Assembly (NCBI RefSeq): GCF_019042245.1
Contig: NZ_JAHQCX010000015.1
Location: forward strand, 62,001 to 126,000
Length of the DNA: 64,000 nt
From: Diplocloster modestus
Lineage (GTDB): Bacteria > Bacillota > Clostridia > Lachnospirales > Lachnospiraceae
Reading direction: 5' to 3'
Shown: positions 44,519 to 52,834 of the stretch, piece by piece
Position numbering within the stretch: the stretch's first letter is position 1
How the letters are laid out: each line of letters starts with the position of its first letter
Program-made: the position numbers and the translations under genes
Notes under the pieces: generated by a model
What the model saw: the letters and a program-made list of their open reading frames with translations, nothing else
Told to the model about the DNA's origin: nothing
Database searches by the model: none

Positions 44519-45283
44519 TTACGCGAAGTAACCGTCCAGATTCACAACTTCAATTTGTTCCCTTTCAAACGCTTCACGCACAGCTTGCGCTACCTCACTG
44601 GCATTTGGCGCGTCTCCGTGAATGCATACCGTACAGCCCTCCACGGGGATCTGCTTTCCCTGTATGGTGTCAATTTTCTGCTCTTTTGCCACGGTGACCG
44701 CTCTCTGGGCTACTTCCTGCGGCGAACGGGCTTTTTTTACACGTTCCATTACCCAGTTGCCATTTTCGTCATATCCCAAGTCGATCAATACCTCCGGAGC
44801 GGTTTTCAGTCCCCGCGCTTTCGCCCGTTTTAACGCTTCGCATCCGGTATGGAGCATAATATAGAGCTCAGGGTTATAGCTTTCAATGGTGTCCAGAAAC
44901 GTATCGATATATTTTTCCTGTTCGCCTACCATGCGGTACAAAATCCCATGCGGTTTTACGTGCTGCATTTTTAATCCATACTGTTTCAAAAAAGCGTCCA
45001 TTGCTCCCAGCTGATAAATGATATCCGTCCGAAGCTCTTCCGGAGAAAGATCCATCTGCCGCCTTCCGAAACCCTGACGGTCCGGAAGCCCGATATGAGC
45101 CCCCACCGCCACCTGATACTGTTTTGCCCAGCGAATCGTCTGCTCTAAGACGAGGGGGTCCCCCGCATGAAAACCAGTGGCTATGTTCGCGCTTGTCACG
45201 TATGGCATCAAGCTTTCATCATTTCCAAGGCTATACCGGCCGAAGCTTTCCCCCATATCCACATTAAAATCAATTTTCTTCAC
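44519..45283 (-). CDS. pxpA: LamB/YcsF family 5-oxoprolinase subunit A
   Basis: This protein of about 254 residues has DFNVDMGESFG, SANIATGFHAGDP, QGFGRRQMDLS and VKPHGILYRM, the hallmarks of PxpA. With PxpB and PxpC it forms an ATP-dependent lactamase that opens 5-oxoproline to glutamate. Two in-frame GTG codons are possible starts. The one at 45292 touches the AAGGAG site, while that at 45283 lies 10 nt away, so I prefer 45283. The neighbouring biotin carrier and biotin carboxylase suggest a carboxylation-assisted variant. Confidence 0.9.
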   Translation of the reverse strand: MKKIDFNVDMGESFGRYSLGNDESLMPYVTSANIATGFHAGDPLVLEQTIRWAKQYQVAVGAHIGLPDRQGFGRRQMDLSPEELRTDIIYQLGAMDAFLKQYGLKMQHVKPHGILYRMVGEQEKYIDTFLDTIESYNPELYIMLHTGCEALKRAKARGLKTAPEVLIDLGYDENGNWVMERVKKARSPQEVAQRAVTVAKEQKIDTIQGKQIPVEGCTVCIHGDAPNASEVAQAVREAFEREQIEVVNLDGYFA

Positions 45284-45298
45284 GCTCTTCACGCTCCT

Positions 45299-45520
45299 TT
45301 ATTCGGCATCGAGAATAATCATCGGTGTTCCCACATCCATCTCATCCCATTCGTCTACTAAAATTTCCTTGACGGTGCCTGCTTTTTCTGTCTGGCAGCT
45401 CATCTCGGTTTTCATGCAGTTAATGACCGCCAGCTCCTGTCCGGCTTCTACTGTATCTCCGACCTCACAAACAACTCTCGCTACTAACCCAGGCATATGC
45501 GCTTTCAGTGTGTATTCCAT
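45299..45520 (-). CDS. Minimal biotin carboxyl carrier protein (73 aa)
   Basis: This 73-residue protein is little more than one biotinyl domain. K37 in INCMKTEM is the expected biotinylation site (usual form MKM/ME). It ends cleanly after the second half of the beta barrel. Carrier proteins of acetyl-CoA carboxylase have a long N-terminal arm, which is absent here. It lies between pxpC and pxpA, with the biotin carboxylase three genes upstream and a biotin ligase beyond, so it probably serves this operon rather than fatty-acid synthesis. GGAG precedes the ATG. Confidence 0.9.
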   Translation of the reverse strand: MEYTLKAHMPGLVARVVCEVGDTVEAGQELAVINCMKTEMSCQTEKAGTVKEILVDEWDEMDVGTPMIILDAE

Positions 45521-45610
45521 AATTTCTATCTCCTTTTTCTGTTTTTATATGGTTTTGATTCTCTCCTGCGGATTTCCAAACCACCCGCTTATTTCTCCCC
45601 TTTGCCGCAG

Positions 45611-46594
45611 CTAGGCAAACAAGTCTTTTGCTTCAAACAGCTTCTCCCTTTCCTCTCTTGCGGCAAGGGCTTCCTCCATTGTTGTCAGCTTAAAATGAAC
45701 TTTGTCGCGGGCCGGGATACCCTGGCCGATTTTCCAAAGATCAGTGTTGATCACATTGGCAACACAGACAAATCCCCCCAGCGTAGGGCCGTCAGCGACC
45801 AACAGGGACGGGGTATTTCCGGTACAGTTAATCGCTCCCCGCATATTATAGCCGTGGTCTACAATATTGGATGGATGGGAGCCGCCTTTTCCGCCGTCCT
45901 TTCTCGCCCAAAACATATCTCCCGGAATCTCTTCCAGACGATACGCGGCCCGGTTCGCGTTATGAGAAATTTTGAAGCTGTGGCTAAACAGATAATCCAT
46001 GCCTGTTTCTGTCACATAATCCGGAACGGAGTTTGGCCCGGGAATTGTGCGAAGCTCCCAATCGTTTTCATATACCGGGATATACTTCGGATTCAATTTT
46101 TTCCCCGCCAATCCGGCAAGATCCTTTTTATAAACCTTAAGGGTATCGCCTTTTGCCAGTTTTCTCCCCTCATAACCGCCATAACTGCCGAACAGACAGG
46201 TAGAACGGCTGCCCAAATAAGGAGGAACGTCGATGCCCCCGGCCAGGGTCAGATAAGAACGAAATCCCTTTGCCCCAAAGTGAGAAAGCTTTAAATGGTC
46301 GCCTGCCTTTACAGCGACTGCCTCCCACATGGGCATCGCCTCTCCATTAAGGGTCGGGGACATATCCGCTCCGCACAACGCCGCTATCCCATCTTCGGAA
46401 AATTCAAACTCACAATATCCGCCCGCTATTTCCAGCCCGGCATCTGTTCGCTCATTTCCCACAAGCTTATTCCCCAGCTGTAACGCCAGATTGTCCATTG
46501 CTCCGGCAGCCGCCATTCCAAGACCCATGTAACCCAAACGCCCGGGCCAATCTTCCACGAGAATTTCAATTCCGCCATTGATCACTTTAATCAT
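45611..46594 (-). CDS. pxpC: 5-oxoprolinase subunit C / biotin-dependent carboxyltransferase-family protein
   Basis: This protein of about 327 residues has VEDWPGRLGYMGLGMAAAGA and NPSLLVADGPTLGGF-like phrases, typical of the KipA/PxpC family, which is related to the carboxyltransferase part of urea carboxylase. With PxpB it forms the ATP-dependent lactam-opening core. AAGGAGG precedes the ATG at 46594. It starts 13 nt after pxpB. The family's link to biotin-dependent carboxyltransferases fits the biotin genes in this operon. Confidence 0.9.
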   Translation of the reverse strand: MIKVINGGIEILVEDWPGRLGYMGLGMAAAGAMDNLALQLGNKLVGNERTDAGLEIAGGYCEFEFSEDGIAALCGADMSPTLNGEAMPMWEAVAVKAGDHLKLSHFGAKGFRSYLTLAGGIDVPPYLGSRSTCLFGSYGGYEGRKLAKGDTLKVYKKDLAGLAGKKLNPKYIPVYENDWELRTIPGPNSVPDYVTETGMDYLFSHSFKISHNANRAAYRLEEIPGDMFWARKDGGKGGSHPSNIVDHGYNMRGAINCTGNTPSLLVADGPTLGGFVCVANVINTDLWKIGQGIPARDKVHFKLTTMEEALAAREEREKLFEAKDLFA

Positions 46595-46607
46595 AACCGT
46601 TACCTCC

Positions 46608-47591
46608 TTATAATGTCGGCGCCGTCTTTGCGCCAATTTCCTGCTTCCTTGCGAATTCTTCCGCTCCGCGGATCACCTCAGGTTTTGCCAGGAAATCCAG
46701 GTAATCTTTAACCGACAGCTGACTTTCTTTAATGTCGTAAACATAATCTGTCTTGTCATGGACGTGGGTATAAATATCCAAAATTTCTTTTTCGCTTGTC
46801 TCCACAAAGCGGATCCTGTCGCCGGAAGGACGATATAAAAACGGGCCGTTCTTAAACTGTGGATGCTTCATGGAAAACTGGAAGGTGGGAATTGTCCGGC
46901 CAAAAAGCTGGTAGCCTCCTCCGGTGGCTGTCGTATAGGTAAAGAGGCAGGCGCCCCCGATGCCAACCGCGCCCTCCGGGGTCCAGATGCGCGGCGGGTT
47001 ATATTTAGGAACAATCATCTTGCACCGGGGATCCATCGGCCAAAAAAAGCCGCCGCCGGGCCAGAAGCCGCATCCGCTGTTATACCAGTCGGTTGTCAGC
47101 AGCATTTTTTTGATATCAGCCACTGTACAGCCGTTGCACTGCGCCATGTATTCCAGATTATATCCGTCGGCACAGTTGGGGGCCTCCGGGCGAACCTGCT
47201 TTAAATACATTTCCACCGCTTTTTTTGTTTCACTGTCTTCAAAAGCAATCGGCAGAGTAATGATCCTGGAGTCAATGACCATGGTGTTTATTCCGCTGAT
47301 TGTTTCCTCTATCTCTTTGATTTTATCAATCATCTGCCGCGGAGAGATTTTCAGCGGATCAAAATGAATCATATTGGCCCTCAGGCTCGGAAGAGTTTCG
47401 ATCAAGCCGTAAATGTTCGCGGCTTTTATCTTGGCGTCCACCGCTAAGATCCTGAAAGAGTCCAAAAGCTCCACTCTTTGTTCCTGCCCGTACTCAACCT
47501 GGATAAATCCATCGCCGGCCTCGCGAAACAGAATTTCTATCCGGTCGCCCTTTGCCGGAAGCGTGTCAAGAATCACATCGTACTTGCTCAT
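46608..47591 (-). CDS. pxpB: 5-oxoprolinase subunit B (KipI family)
   Basis: This protein of about 327 residues belongs to the KipI/PxpB family. The C-terminal half carries GCGFWPGGGFFWPMDPRCK, RIWTPEGAVGIGG and GGGYQLFGRTIP, typical of allophanate-hydrolase subunit 1. It is longer than most PxpB proteins (about 220-240 residues), because of an extended N-terminal part. AGGAGG lies 8 nt before the second in-frame ATG (47591), which I take as the start. It is the second gene of the operon. Confidence 0.88.
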   Translation of the reverse strand: MSKYDVILDTLPAKGDRIEILFREAGDGFIQVEYGQEQRVELLDSFRILAVDAKIKAANIYGLIETLPSLRANMIHFDPLKISPRQMIDKIKEIEETISGINTMVIDSRIITLPIAFEDSETKKAVEMYLKQVRPEAPNCADGYNLEYMAQCNGCTVADIKKMLLTTDWYNSGCGFWPGGGFFWPMDPRCKMIVPKYNPPRIWTPEGAVGIGGACLFTYTTATGGGYQLFGRTIPTFQFSMKHPQFKNGPFLYRPSGDRIRFVETSEKEILDIYTHVHDKTDYVYDIKESQLSVKDYLDFLAKPEVIRGAEEFARKQEIGAKTAPTL

Positions 47592-47673
47592 AAACATGTC
47601 CTCCTATAGTTTGATTTGCGATAAAAATAAAAGAGATATATAACTTTCGTGATATACCCCTTTGCATATCCAT

Positions 47674-49638
47674 TTACATGGCCAAATGAAATTTTCTTCT
47701 TATCATGGCGACTAATATTTCCGCCGTTTCGTCCACACTGCCATACAGGCTGGAATCAATCAAAATATCTTTATACAGAATATTCTCGCTGTAGGTTTTC
47801 GCATAGTGCAGCGTGTAGGATTCCCTCGCCTCATCCACGTCGCGTATCATTTTTTCGGCCTCCTCCGAAGTCATTTTAAGGATCTTCACACAGTTTTCCC
47901 TGCGCGCTTCGTATGGAGCGTAAATATAAATACTAAAATGGTTGGTATGATTTCTTAAAATATAATCTGAACAGCGCCCGATAAAGATGCAGGATTCTTT
48001 ATCAGCCAGTTCCTCAATCAACTGCTTTTGTACCTCAAAAATACGATCCTGCTCTTCCTCCGAGTGTATGCCCAGCGGATAAGCCATTTCCCCAAAGTCA
48101 GACTCATACAGCTCCGCGCCCTCATCCACGCTTGACACCGGAAGATTCATTTTCTTGGCGAGAGCATCTACAATATCCCGGTCATAAAAATTAATGTTTA
48201 GCAATTCCGCCATTTTCTTTGCAATCGGCCGGCCAAGAGAACCAAACTGCCGGGAAATCGTAATACAATAGTTTTCCAGTCCGATATTGACTTTTTCAAT
48301 ATCAAGAAACGACGTATTGAAGTTCCCGCTGACAAAACTACGATTTCTCATAATTGCCAGATCGGTTACTATGTTCGTGGAGACACCCTCGATGGCAAAT
48401 TTTTTCAGAGCCTTAATCATGTTGGCAATGCAGGCGTCCCGATCCTCTCCATAAGCGATTAGTTTGCAGAGCATTGGATCATAAAACGGTGAAATCCGAT
48501 AAGATTCTTTCAAGGCGTGCTCGATGCGAATATTTCCCTGATTCTCCGGCGGGAATACCAACTTTTTGATCACACCCGGCGCCGGCTTGAAGGTTTTGGG
48601 GTCTTCCGCGTAAATTCGGCACTCGATGGCATGGCCTTTGAGCTGAATATCTTCCTGTTCATAATTTAGTCTTTCGCCGTTAGCCACACGAATCTGCTGT
48701 TCAACCAAATCCATTCCCGTCACATATTCAGAAACAGGATGTTCTACCTGAAGTCTCGCGTTGATTTCCATAAAGTAATAGGTGCCCTGTTCACTTCTCA
48801 AATATTCGATGGTGCCGGCACCGGAATATTTTATTGCCTTAATTATTTTTTTCGTATAAGAATAGAGTTTATTCCTATCTTCTCCCGATACTATAGGGGA
48901 TGGCGACTCCTCTATAATCTTTTGAAAGCGTCTTTGGATAGAACATTCTCTTTCTCCAAAACACACCACATTACCATAATCGTCCGCCATAAACTGAACT
49001 TCTATGTGCCGTGACTGAGACACCATTTTTTCGATGTAAATATCACCGCTGGCAAAAGCCATCTGCCCGATACGCTGCATACTTTCAAAAATGGCTCTTG
49101 TTTCCTGTTTTGACTCAAAATGATCGATTTTTTCGATGCCTTTTCCTCCGCCTCCCCGATCTAGCTTAAGTAAAATTGGCAGCCCTACACGCTCTGCAGT
49201 TTCATAAATTTCTTTTATACCGGAAATTGGCCTGACTGTTCCAGGCGTAACTGGAACCCCAAGACGATCGGCAACTGTTCTACAATATACTTTGGACTCA
49301 ATGCTTGATAAAATTTCAGGGTCAGGACCAATCCACTTAGCCCCCGTCTCCGACACAGCTTTGGCGAAATCCGCCGACTCAGACAAAAAACCGTATCCGG
49401 GATGTACCGCGTCAGCGCCGGATGCTCTGAGGGCCCCTATCAAAGCATCGATATTCAGATAACTCTTGACCGGCGCCGAAGAACCAATCGGATAGCTTTC
49501 GTCCGCCTTTTTAATATAATCAGCATCTTTATCCGATTCTGAGTATACAACGACGGTTTTTATGCCCATTTTTCGGCAGGTGCGCATAACGCGATTAACA
49601 ATTTCACCACGATTCGCAATCAGAATTTTCTTAATCAT
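47674..49638 (-). CDS. Biotin carboxylase fused to a cytidylate-kinase-like domain
   Basis: This protein of about 654 residues is a fusion. Residues 1-445 are a full biotin carboxylase: LIANRGEIVNRVMRT, HPGYGFLSESADFAK, a glycine-rich ATP loop DRGGGGKGI and EINARLQVEHPVSEY. Residues 454-654 are a cytidylate-kinase-like domain (ITISRQFGSLGRPIAKKMAE, NFYDRDIVDALAKK, SCIFIGRCSDYIL). The first half carboxylates biotin on the carrier with ATP and bicarbonate. The second belongs to a P-loop family whose substrates are mostly unknown. No stop or frameshift separates them. AAGGAG precedes the ATG. It leads the Pxp operon. Confidence 0.9.
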   Translation of the reverse strand: MIKKILIANRGEIVNRVMRTCRKMGIKTVVVYSESDKDADYIKKADESYPIGSSAPVKSYLNIDALIGALRASGADAVHPGYGFLSESADFAKAVSETGAKWIGPDPEILSSIESKVYCRTVADRLGVPVTPGTVRPISGIKEIYETAERVGLPILLKLDRGGGGKGIEKIDHFESKQETRAIFESMQRIGQMAFASGDIYIEKMVSQSRHIEVQFMADDYGNVVCFGERECSIQRRFQKIIEESPSPIVSGEDRNKLYSYTKKIIKAIKYSGAGTIEYLRSEQGTYYFMEINARLQVEHPVSEYVTGMDLVEQQIRVANGERLNYEQEDIQLKGHAIECRIYAEDPKTFKPAPGVIKKLVFPPENQGNIRIEHALKESYRISPFYDPMLCKLIAYGEDRDACIANMIKALKKFAIEGVSTNIVTDLAIMRNRSFVSGNFNTSFLDIEKVNIGLENYCITISRQFGSLGRPIAKKMAELLNINFYDRDIVDALAKKMNLPVSSVDEGAELYESDFGEMAYPLGIHSEEEQDRIFEVQKQLIEELADKESCIFIGRCSDYILRNHTNHFSIYIYAPYEARRENCVKILKMTSEEAEKMIRDVDEARESYTLHYAKTYSENILYKDILIDSSLYGSVDETAEILVAMIRRKFHLAM

Positions 49639-49663
49639 AGCCTGGCTCCTTCCATCATAATGA

Positions 49664-49712
49664 AAAAGAAAAGGCAAAGAAATCTTGTTCAGACCTCTTT
49701 GCCTTTTCTTTT
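49664..49712 (-). terminator. Leader terminator/attenuator hairpin before the Pxp operon
   Basis: Perfect 17-bp arms (49664-49680 and 49696-49712) enclose 15 nt and, read leftward, end in a TTTTCTTTTT tract 25 nt before the biotin-carboxylase ATG. Because the likely promoter lies upstream of it (49722-49750), it sits in the operon leader and could act as an attenuator. It would also stop readthrough from the biotin ligase gene. Confidence 0.7.
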
Positions 49713-49721
49713 GATGAACGA

Positions 49722-49798
49722 ATTATTGCACAACGCCCTCCGGAATACAATAGGGGCGGTAAACATTTTTTTTCGTTTGGGTTGTGCATCGTGCACAA
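49722..49798 (-). promoter_or_regulatory. Pxp operon promoter with palindromic operators
   Basis: Read leftward, TTGTAT (49745-49750), 17 nt and AATAAT (49722-49727) make a plausible promoter. A perfect palindrome TTGTGCA-TCG-TGCACAA lies at 49782-49798. A second TTGCACAA site (49726-49733) overlaps the -10. Two related sites around one promoter suggest a dimeric regulator, possibly the adjacent PucR protein (inference). Confidence 0.6.
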
Positions 49799-49810
49799 TC
49801 CGATTATAGA

Positions 49811-50671
49811 TTATACAAGTTTTATACTGATTTCCTGATGGGACAGAAAACCGCAGCGTCCATCCGCATACCGCACATATAAGCGATATTGTTTATCCAG
49901 ATCTAAGACTTCCGCCTCTTCAGGCAAATCTTTAAGTATTTGCTCCGTTGGCAGGGAATCACTTTTTTTCTTGATTTTTTCCGGTACCGGCAAAATCCAT
50001 ATTCTTTTTCCGATAACAAAACAGCGCTTTTTATATTCGGCAAAAAATGTATCTTCTGGTAACTGCCTGTAATAAGCAAAAAACTTCTTTAATAGCCCGA
50101 CCACCAAATCATTTTTCAAATTTTCCTGCCATTCATCCGGCCCATAGAGGGCGCCGGCAATTTTCTCCACCGGCTTGGGAAAACCCTGCCGCGGTTCATA
50201 AACATTGATCCCTATTCCCACAATCACCCCGCTGACCTGGCCATTTTCATAAACACCGATGATTTCCGTAAGTATCCCGCTGGTTTTTTTCCCATGAAGC
50301 CATATATCGTTAGGCCATTTGATCTGAATGGCCTCTCCCTTGAGGCGCTCAATCGCCCGTGCCTGCGCCACAGCAGCCATAATCGTCAGCCTCATACTCT
50401 GCAGCGCATCAGCCTTTGGATGCAAAAGAATACTCATATAAATGCCCGTGGATTCAGGTGAATAAAAGCTTCTTCCTTTTGTTCCTCTGCCGTAGCTTTG
50501 CTTCCCCGCGATCAGCAGAAAATCCTCCTTCAATCCCTGGCGTGCCATACGCTTTAGCGCTTCATTTGTAGAGTCAATCTCCTCTACTACCCGAACCGCT
50601 ATTGGTATGTCATATTTCTGTAATTCTTCGCGGATATAATGCTCCGATATCGTGTCCCTGTTCCTCATCAT
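49811..50671 (-). CDS. birA: Biotin-protein ligase, group I (no DNA-binding domain)
   Basis: This 286-residue enzyme attaches biotin to carrier lysines. It has EEIDSTNEALKRM, the biotinyl-AMP loop YGRGTKGRSF and the IKWPNDIWL motif near residues 118-126, with a small C-terminal barrel. Only about 25 residues precede the catalytic core, so the helix-turn-helix of repressor-type BirA is absent. It is encoded next to a biotin-dependent operon, so it is probably dedicated to that carrier. The ATG pair at 50671/50668 has a weak GGTGAG site. Confidence 0.88.
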   Translation of the reverse strand: MMRNRDTISEHYIREELQKYDIPIAVRVVEEIDSTNEALKRMARQGLKEDFLLIAGKQSYGRGTKGRSFYSPESTGIYMSILLHPKADALQSMRLTIMAAVAQARAIERLKGEAIQIKWPNDIWLHGKKTSGILTEIIGVYENGQVSGVIVGIGINVYEPRQGFPKPVEKIAGALYGPDEWQENLKNDLVVGLLKKFFAYYRQLPEDTFFAEYKKRCFVIGKRIWILPVPEKIKKKSDSLPTEQILKDLPEEAEVLDLDKQYRLYVRYADGRCGFLSHQEISIKLV

Positions 50672-50693
50672 CTCACCATGTTTTTCTATTTGC

Positions 50694-50722
50694 TTGAGTT
50701 TTCCTGTTCAATTTATTATAAT
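50694..50722 (+). promoter_or_regulatory. Promoter of the PucR regulator
   Basis: TTGAGT (50694-50699), a 17-nt spacer and a perfect TATAAT (50717-50722) lie 33 nt before the regulator ATG, in the 84-nt gap divergent from birA. Confidence 0.75.
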
Positions 50723-50755
50723 ACAAGAAAATTAATTTTTATCAAGGAGTTTTTT

Positions 50756-51904
50756 ATGGCTATTCTATTATCCGCCTTATATGAAAATTATAAAGATCAG
50801 TATCAGCTGCGTCTTGTGGCCGGCGTCTCCGCTCTATCCATTTCCGTTTCATGGGTATATGTTTTGGAAGATTTAAACAATATCCCTTTCCTGAGGGGAA
50901 ATGAACTGCTTATTTCTACAGGATTGGCTATCCGAAATCACAGCGACTGGCTGTGGCAGCTGATAAAGGCTCTGGAGGGTAAGGCTTTTGCCGGGCTGAT
51001 ATTAAACGTCGGAAGCTATATAAAAAACGCTGATTTGACTCCTGATATCTTGGCTTATTGCGATGAACATCAAATTCCTCTGCTGACAATGCCGTGGAAA
51101 ATACACATATCAGACATTATGCAGGATATGTGCACACTGATTTTCATGAGTAATTATCAGAAAAACCAGCTCACGACGGCTTTCCAGTCACTGATGTTTC
51201 CGTTGCCTGTCCCCCAGGATACGCTGTCTGTGCTTGCGAAAAATGGGTTTATGGAAAAAGATATTTATACAGTACTGCATATTCAAAATTTGATCTCAGC
51301 CGCATATATGGAGCGGCTCCTTACCGAGGAAAATATTTCCTACCATTTATTTGTAGATAAAAATCGCCTTGTTCTTGTTCTGCATAATTGTTCCGCCGGC
51401 CAATTGCAGGCGTTTATCCGGACGCTTTCTGAAAATACTTTATCTTCCGCTCATGCGTCTTTAATGATCGGCGTTGGGGAAACCGTGTCTTCCGTTTTTA
51501 ACATCCGTTTCAGCTATGAAAGCGCCTTGACCGCTCTAAAGATTGCCCAAAAGCGGCGGCAGCCAGTTGTTTATTTCGATAGGCTCGGCCTGGAAAGGCT
51601 GCTGCTTTCTATACCGGATAAACAGATATTGCTTCACTTTTATGAAGATCACCTCAAAAATATAGAAAAGTACGACCAGAAAAATCATACAGAGCTTCTC
51701 CACACACTGGAAACCTACCTCAGTTCCGGGAAAAACATTTCAGATACCGCAAGCGCCCTTTATACCCACCGCAACACGATCCATCACCGGTTACGCAAAA
51801 TTTCCGAACTGCTGGATACAGACCTAAATGATCCGGAAATAAGCCTGATGCTTAGTCTTGCCTTCCGGATACGTCCGTATATTTTACGTCAAACTGAAAA
51901 CTAG
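50756..51904 (+). CDS. PucR-family transcriptional regulator
   Basis: This 382-residue protein has an N-terminal PucR sensor domain (about 5-125: LRGNELLISTGLAI, HQIPLLTMPWKIHISD). A GGDEF-related middle follows, then a C-terminal HTH_30 (about 330-380: SDTASALYTHRNTIHHRLR). PucR-type proteins activate purine or amino-acid catabolic genes in response to pathway metabolites. AAGGAG precedes the ATG. It is divergent from birA and the Pxp operon, which it probably controls. The region 51905-52081 after it shows no recognisable gene. Confidence 0.88.
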   Translation: MAILLSALYENYKDQYQLRLVAGVSALSISVSWVYVLEDLNNIPFLRGNELLISTGLAIRNHSDWLWQLIKALEGKAFAGLILNVGSYIKNADLTPDILAYCDEHQIPLLTMPWKIHISDIMQDMCTLIFMSNYQKNQLTTAFQSLMFPLPVPQDTLSVLAKNGFMEKDIYTVLHIQNLISAAYMERLLTEENISYHLFVDKNRLVLVLHNCSAGQLQAFIRTLSENTLSSAHASLMIGVGETVSSVFNIRFSYESALTALKIAQKRRQPVVYFDRLGLERLLLSIPDKQILLHFYEDHLKNIEKYDQKNHTELLHTLETYLSSGKNISDTASALYTHRNTIHHRLRKISELLDTDLNDPEISLMLSLAFRIRPYILRQTEN

Positions 51905-52081
51905 ATCTACGCCACCCTGTGGGATAACATCGCCATCTGACCGGGGCAGTTTACCACCGACTCTTCCATTCTCCAGGAGCCCGCCGGAATTGCGTGCATC
52001 CACTTATGACTGCCAATATCGCTATCGTCAGGATCTCTTCCAGCTTATGCTTTTTTGCATTCCCTTTCTTTCCCATCCTTA

Positions 52082-52110
52082 TTGCTTTTGGCGGCTGTCT
52101 CTGGTACAAT
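52082..52110 (+). promoter_or_regulatory. Promoter of pduL
   Basis: TTGCTT (52082-52087), a 17-nt spacer and TACAAT (52105-52110) lie 28 nt before the pduL ATG. Confidence 0.7.
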
Positions 52111-52137
52111 AGTCAGCAGAAATGGAGTGACAAGCTT

Positions 52138-52779
52138 ATGGGAATGAGAATTCCGATAGAGACCTCCGCCAGGCATGCGCATATCAGCCAGGAGGATTTT
52201 GAAATATTGTTTGGAAAGGGAAAGGGCCTGACTTTTGTCAAGGAGTTAAGCCAGCCGGGACAGTATGTGGCGAAGGAACGGATCACGATCACAGGCCCCC
52301 GCGGGACTTTCCGGAATGTGGCGATATTGGGGCCATTTCGAAACGAGACACAGATAGAACTGTCTGTTACGGATACCCGGAAGTTCGGAGTGCCTGTGGT
52401 TATCCGGCAGTCGGGGGATCTGGCGGATACTCCGGGATGTACGATTCAGGCCGGACGGCGTTCTATTGAGCTGGATCACGGGGTGATTGTGGCAAAACGC
52501 CATATTCATATGACTCCGACGGAAGCATTAAAGATGCATGTTTCCGATAATGAAGAGGTGTTTGTTATAACCCAGAGTTATGAACGGGCGCTGATCTTTG
52601 CGGATGTGGTGGTTCGTGTCAATCCGAATTTCAGGCTTGCCATGCATGTGGATACCGATGAGTCTAACGCCTTTGCCGGCGATATCTCTCCCTATGGGGT
52701 TCTTTTGAAAATGTTTGACGGTGATGTATATAATCTGGCTTCCTGGGCAGAAGAATTACAGGATGGCATCAAGCGCTGA
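52138..52779 (+). CDS. pduL: PduL-type phosphate acyltransferase
   Basis: This 213-residue enzyme has two PduL-type beta-barrel repeats with the zinc-binding histidine motifs SARHAHIS (near residues 10-17) and VAKRHIHMTP (near 121-130). It exchanges phosphate for CoA on short acyl groups, giving acyl phosphate for ATP formation by an acyl kinase. No N-terminal microcompartment-targeting helix is present, so it is probably cytosolic. GGAG precedes the ATG. It could link acyl-CoA products of the neighbouring operon to ATP synthesis, but it has its own promoter. Confidence 0.92.
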   Translation: MGMRIPIETSARHAHISQEDFEILFGKGKGLTFVKELSQPGQYVAKERITITGPRGTFRNVAILGPFRNETQIELSVTDTRKFGVPVVIRQSGDLADTPGCTIQAGRRSIELDHGVIVAKRHIHMTPTEALKMHVSDNEEVFVITQSYERALIFADVVVRVNPNFRLAMHVDTDESNAFAGDISPYGVLLKMFDGDVYNLASWAEELQDGIKR

Positions 52780-52795
52780 TGCCATCCTGCTTTAT
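52761..52795 (+). terminator. Rho-independent terminator of pduL
   Basis: GGATGGCATC (52761-52770) pairs with GATGCCATCC (52778-52787) around 7 nt and is followed by TGCTTTATTT. The stop codon lies in the loop and second arm. Confidence 0.8.
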
Positions 52796-52834
52796 TTAAG
52801 ATTTTATGAAACTTTGATATTTTGATGGATTCTT

